The notes under the pieces were generated by a model. That model had not been told where the DNA came from. It saw only the letters and a program-made list of their open reading frames with translations, and did no database searches. A DNA stretch of 15,613 bases from JAQIBY01 sp034721855. GTDB lineage: Bacteria > Bacteroidota > Bacteroidia > Bacteroidales > ML635J-15. The stretch is taken from NCBI GenBank assembly GCA_034721855.1, contig JAYENB010000138.1, forward strand, positions 1-15,613, in the 5' to 3' direction. Below are positions 14,632 through 15,613 of this stretch, piece by piece; the first letter of the stretch is position 1, and every line of letters starts with the position of its first letter. Made by a program: the position numbers and the translations under genes.

Positions 14632-15207
14632 TCATATTTTATCATTTTTTTCCCTTGTTGTAAAACACGTTATCAACCATGATAAAGTGTCAGAGGTGTG
14701 GTTTAATGGTGGTAAATCCAGAAATTCCTGCCGCAGTTTGTTGATTATCTTGATTTGACTTTTTTCTTCGTATTTGTCAGCATACACGGCATACAGTAAG
14801 GCTGTTTTTATTTGCTGGCTTTTGAAACGGGATTTGTGCGGACTGATCTTTCCCGGATGAATATGTATGTACCGTTCGTCGTTTCCCTGGCGCATCAGCC
14901 ACCTTGAGTTGTCAGAAACAGGAATAACTTCATACATTGATACAGTTTCTATCCAGCTCAGGTACGCATTTTTTTCAAATATGCCTTTATGCTTTAAATG
15001 CGTTTCCAGGTCAGAACAAATGCCTGGGACGGATAATTTCCCGGTGTAAACATCTGTCACGGATTCGCCTATGTCCAACATATACCGCCGTACATCTGCC
15101 AGGGACAATTTTTGTAAAGCAGAGATATTGTCCTGTATGTACCCGAGGTGATGTTTCCAGGGGTTTAGCAGAAACGGTTTGGGTATATGGTTGAGGTAGC
15201 CATACAT
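14632..15207 (-). CDS. Protein of unknown function
   Basis: A 191-residue soluble protein with no signal peptide or membrane segment; I do not recognise a characterised family. The open frame extends to 15258, but that first codon is TTG, so the ATG at 15207 (MYGYLNHIPKPFLLNPWKHH) is preferred. Visible features are a His/Trp/Lys-rich N-terminus (PWKHHLGYI), a helical middle (LQKLSLADVRRYMLDIG), a distinctive WLMRQGNDERYIHIHPGKISPH-like segment (abridged, around residues 100-130) that looks like a conserved core, and a basic C-terminal helix (KSQIKIINKLRQEFLDL). The pattern 'R-Y-I-H-I-H-P ... S-P-H' seems familiar from hypothetical proteins in Bacteroidota, but I cannot name it. It is convergent with surA. 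Repeats flank it on both sides. Confidence 0.65.
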   Translation of the reverse strand: MYGYLNHIPKPFLLNPWKHHLGYIQDNISALQKLSLADVRRYMLDIGESVTDVYTGKLSVPGICSDLETHLKHKGIFEKNAYLSWIETVSMYEVIPVSDNSRWLMRQGNDERYIHIHPGKISPHKSRFKSQQIKTALLYAVYADKYEEKSQIKIINKLRQEFLDLPPLNHTSDTLSWLITCFTTREKNDKI

Positions 15208-15353
15208 GGATTCGAAAGATACAAAAATTTTGTGAATAAAAAAGGTGCATTCTACCAAACCGGACAGATAACAACCCCACTGCAGACATGTAAACGTAAA
15301 TTATCTAATCCAAACCTGTAATCATAGTAGTTCGTTCTTTAATTAATATAACT

Positions 15354-15462
15354 TGTCCGGCGAAGACGGGACCGTGTCCGGCGTAGCAGAGCGAAGACGG
15401 GACCGTGTCCGGCGTAGCAGAGCGAAGACGGGACCGTGTCCGGCGTAGCAGAGCGAAGACGG
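15354..15462 (+). repeat. 31-bp tandem repeat, three exact copies plus partial copies
   Basis: Units begin at 15362, 15393 and 15424 (GAAGACGGGACCGTGTCCGG followed by CGTAGCAGAGC) and are identical across 31 bp. A fourth begins at 15455 and stops after 8 nt. The first TCCGGC at 15357 joins directly to GAAGACGG, lacking the 10-nt GTAGCAGAGC piece. Within each unit, TCCGGCGTAGC and GCGAAGACGGA-type arms around AGA pair at 8 of 11 positions where the last copy runs into GGA, so the element is hairpin-capable. The GC content contrasts with the surrounding AT-rich DNA. Confidence 0.85.
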
Positions 15463-15481
15463 ATCAATAAACGTTTAAATA

Positions 15482-15523
15482 AATTCTAAATTCTAAATTC
15501 TAAATCCTAAATCCTAACTCCTA
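15482..15523 (+). repeat. Telomere-like heptamer array (AATTCTA / AATCCTA)
   Basis: Six consecutive 7-nt units: AATTCTA three times, AATCCTA twice, then ACTCCTA. The AATCCTA unit matches the pair at 167-180 on the opposite strand. It lies 19 nt after the GC-rich tandem repeat. Confidence 0.8.
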
Positions 15524-15613
15524 ACCCGGATAAACCGGAAAGCTCAAAATCCAAAATTATATAATTTTTTGCCAAAAAATACATGAATATTATTGATAAG
15601 ATACTAATACCAA

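Larger units (their letters stand above)
15208..15613. other. Gene-free right end with two repeat arrays
   Basis: No plausible gene was seen in these 406 nt. Positions 15208-15350 are unremarkable DNA upstream of the unknown minus-strand gene and may hold its promoter, though I found no clear -7 box. Positions 15354-15462 hold the 31-bp tandem repeat and 15482-15523 the heptamer array. The final 80 nt are AT-rich with no recognised element. Confidence 0.6.

Noticed and set aside
15208..15258. N-terminal extension of the unknown minus-strand protein
   Set aside because: The first codon of the longer frame is TTG and the extra residues look unlike the rest; the ATG at 15207 is preferred, though a TTG start cannot be excluded.
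15354..15462. CRISPR array
   Set aside because: The units are contiguous and the 'spacers' are identical (GACCGTG each time); no cas genes are present. This is a simple tandem repeat.
15482..15523. True telomere or chromosome end
   Set aside because: The array is six short, degenerate heptamers inside continuing sequence, and similar units occur at 167-180; it fits an intergenic simple repeat.

Overview
The window looks like chromosome from a member of the Bacteroidota, probably a Bacteroidales- or Marinilabiliales-like lineage. The evidence is a subtilase with a C-terminal type IX secretion (T9SS) sorting domain, an outer-membrane barrel of the PorT-like class, two lipoproteins with acidic residues after the lipobox cysteine, TAnnTTTG-type -7 boxes, no Shine-Dalgarno sequences, and a guaB gene followed by a cluster of SurA-like folding factors. 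The DNA is moderately AT-rich. No rRNA, tRNA, transposase, phage gene or CRISPR array was seen.

Left half, minus strand. The reading order is a T9SS-exported S8 protease, then xseA (exonuclease VII large subunit), then an outer-membrane beta-barrel protein. Gaps are 4 nt or overlapping, so these three are probably one transcript from a promoter near 4000. Upstream of them are a separately transcribed lipoprotein (4181-4987) and pgpH (5135-7276), a membrane HD-domain protein of the cyclic-di-AMP phosphodiesterase class. pgpH is divergent from the plus-strand genes.

Right half, plus strand. First comes a leaderless NlpC/P60 peptidase resembling the cytoplasmic YkfC/DPP-VI muropeptide-recycling enzymes. 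A small DciA-like (DUF721) protein and guaB (IMP dehydrogenase) follow. Then comes a tight three-gene periplasmic chaperone operon: a two-parvulin PPIase, a SurA-like lipoprotein with no recognisable parvulin domain, and a two-parvulin SurA. A minus-strand protein of unknown function (14632-15207) closes the coding part. The common theme is envelope biogenesis: OMP folding, an OMP, surface and secreted proteins, and cell-wall turnover and its signalling.

The least ordinary content is intergenic. Most gaps hold short dispersed-repeat-like DNA: GC-rich hairpin modules next to telomere-like ATCCTAA heptamers at both ends of the window; a 'gcacga / cgcaaaggcgctaag' repeat island at 4024-4240 that supplies the last 18 codons of a lipoprotein gene; a near-perfect 47-nt palindrome plus a second hairpin between the NlpC gene and the DciA-like gene; a 28-nt-period repeat after surA; and three exact copies of a 31-bp unit near the right end. 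I found no clear new multi-gene defence or metabolic system. The candidates most worth a second look are the repeat-captured gene end, the structured 8248-8430 interval, and the catalytic-domain-less middle member of the SurA cluster.
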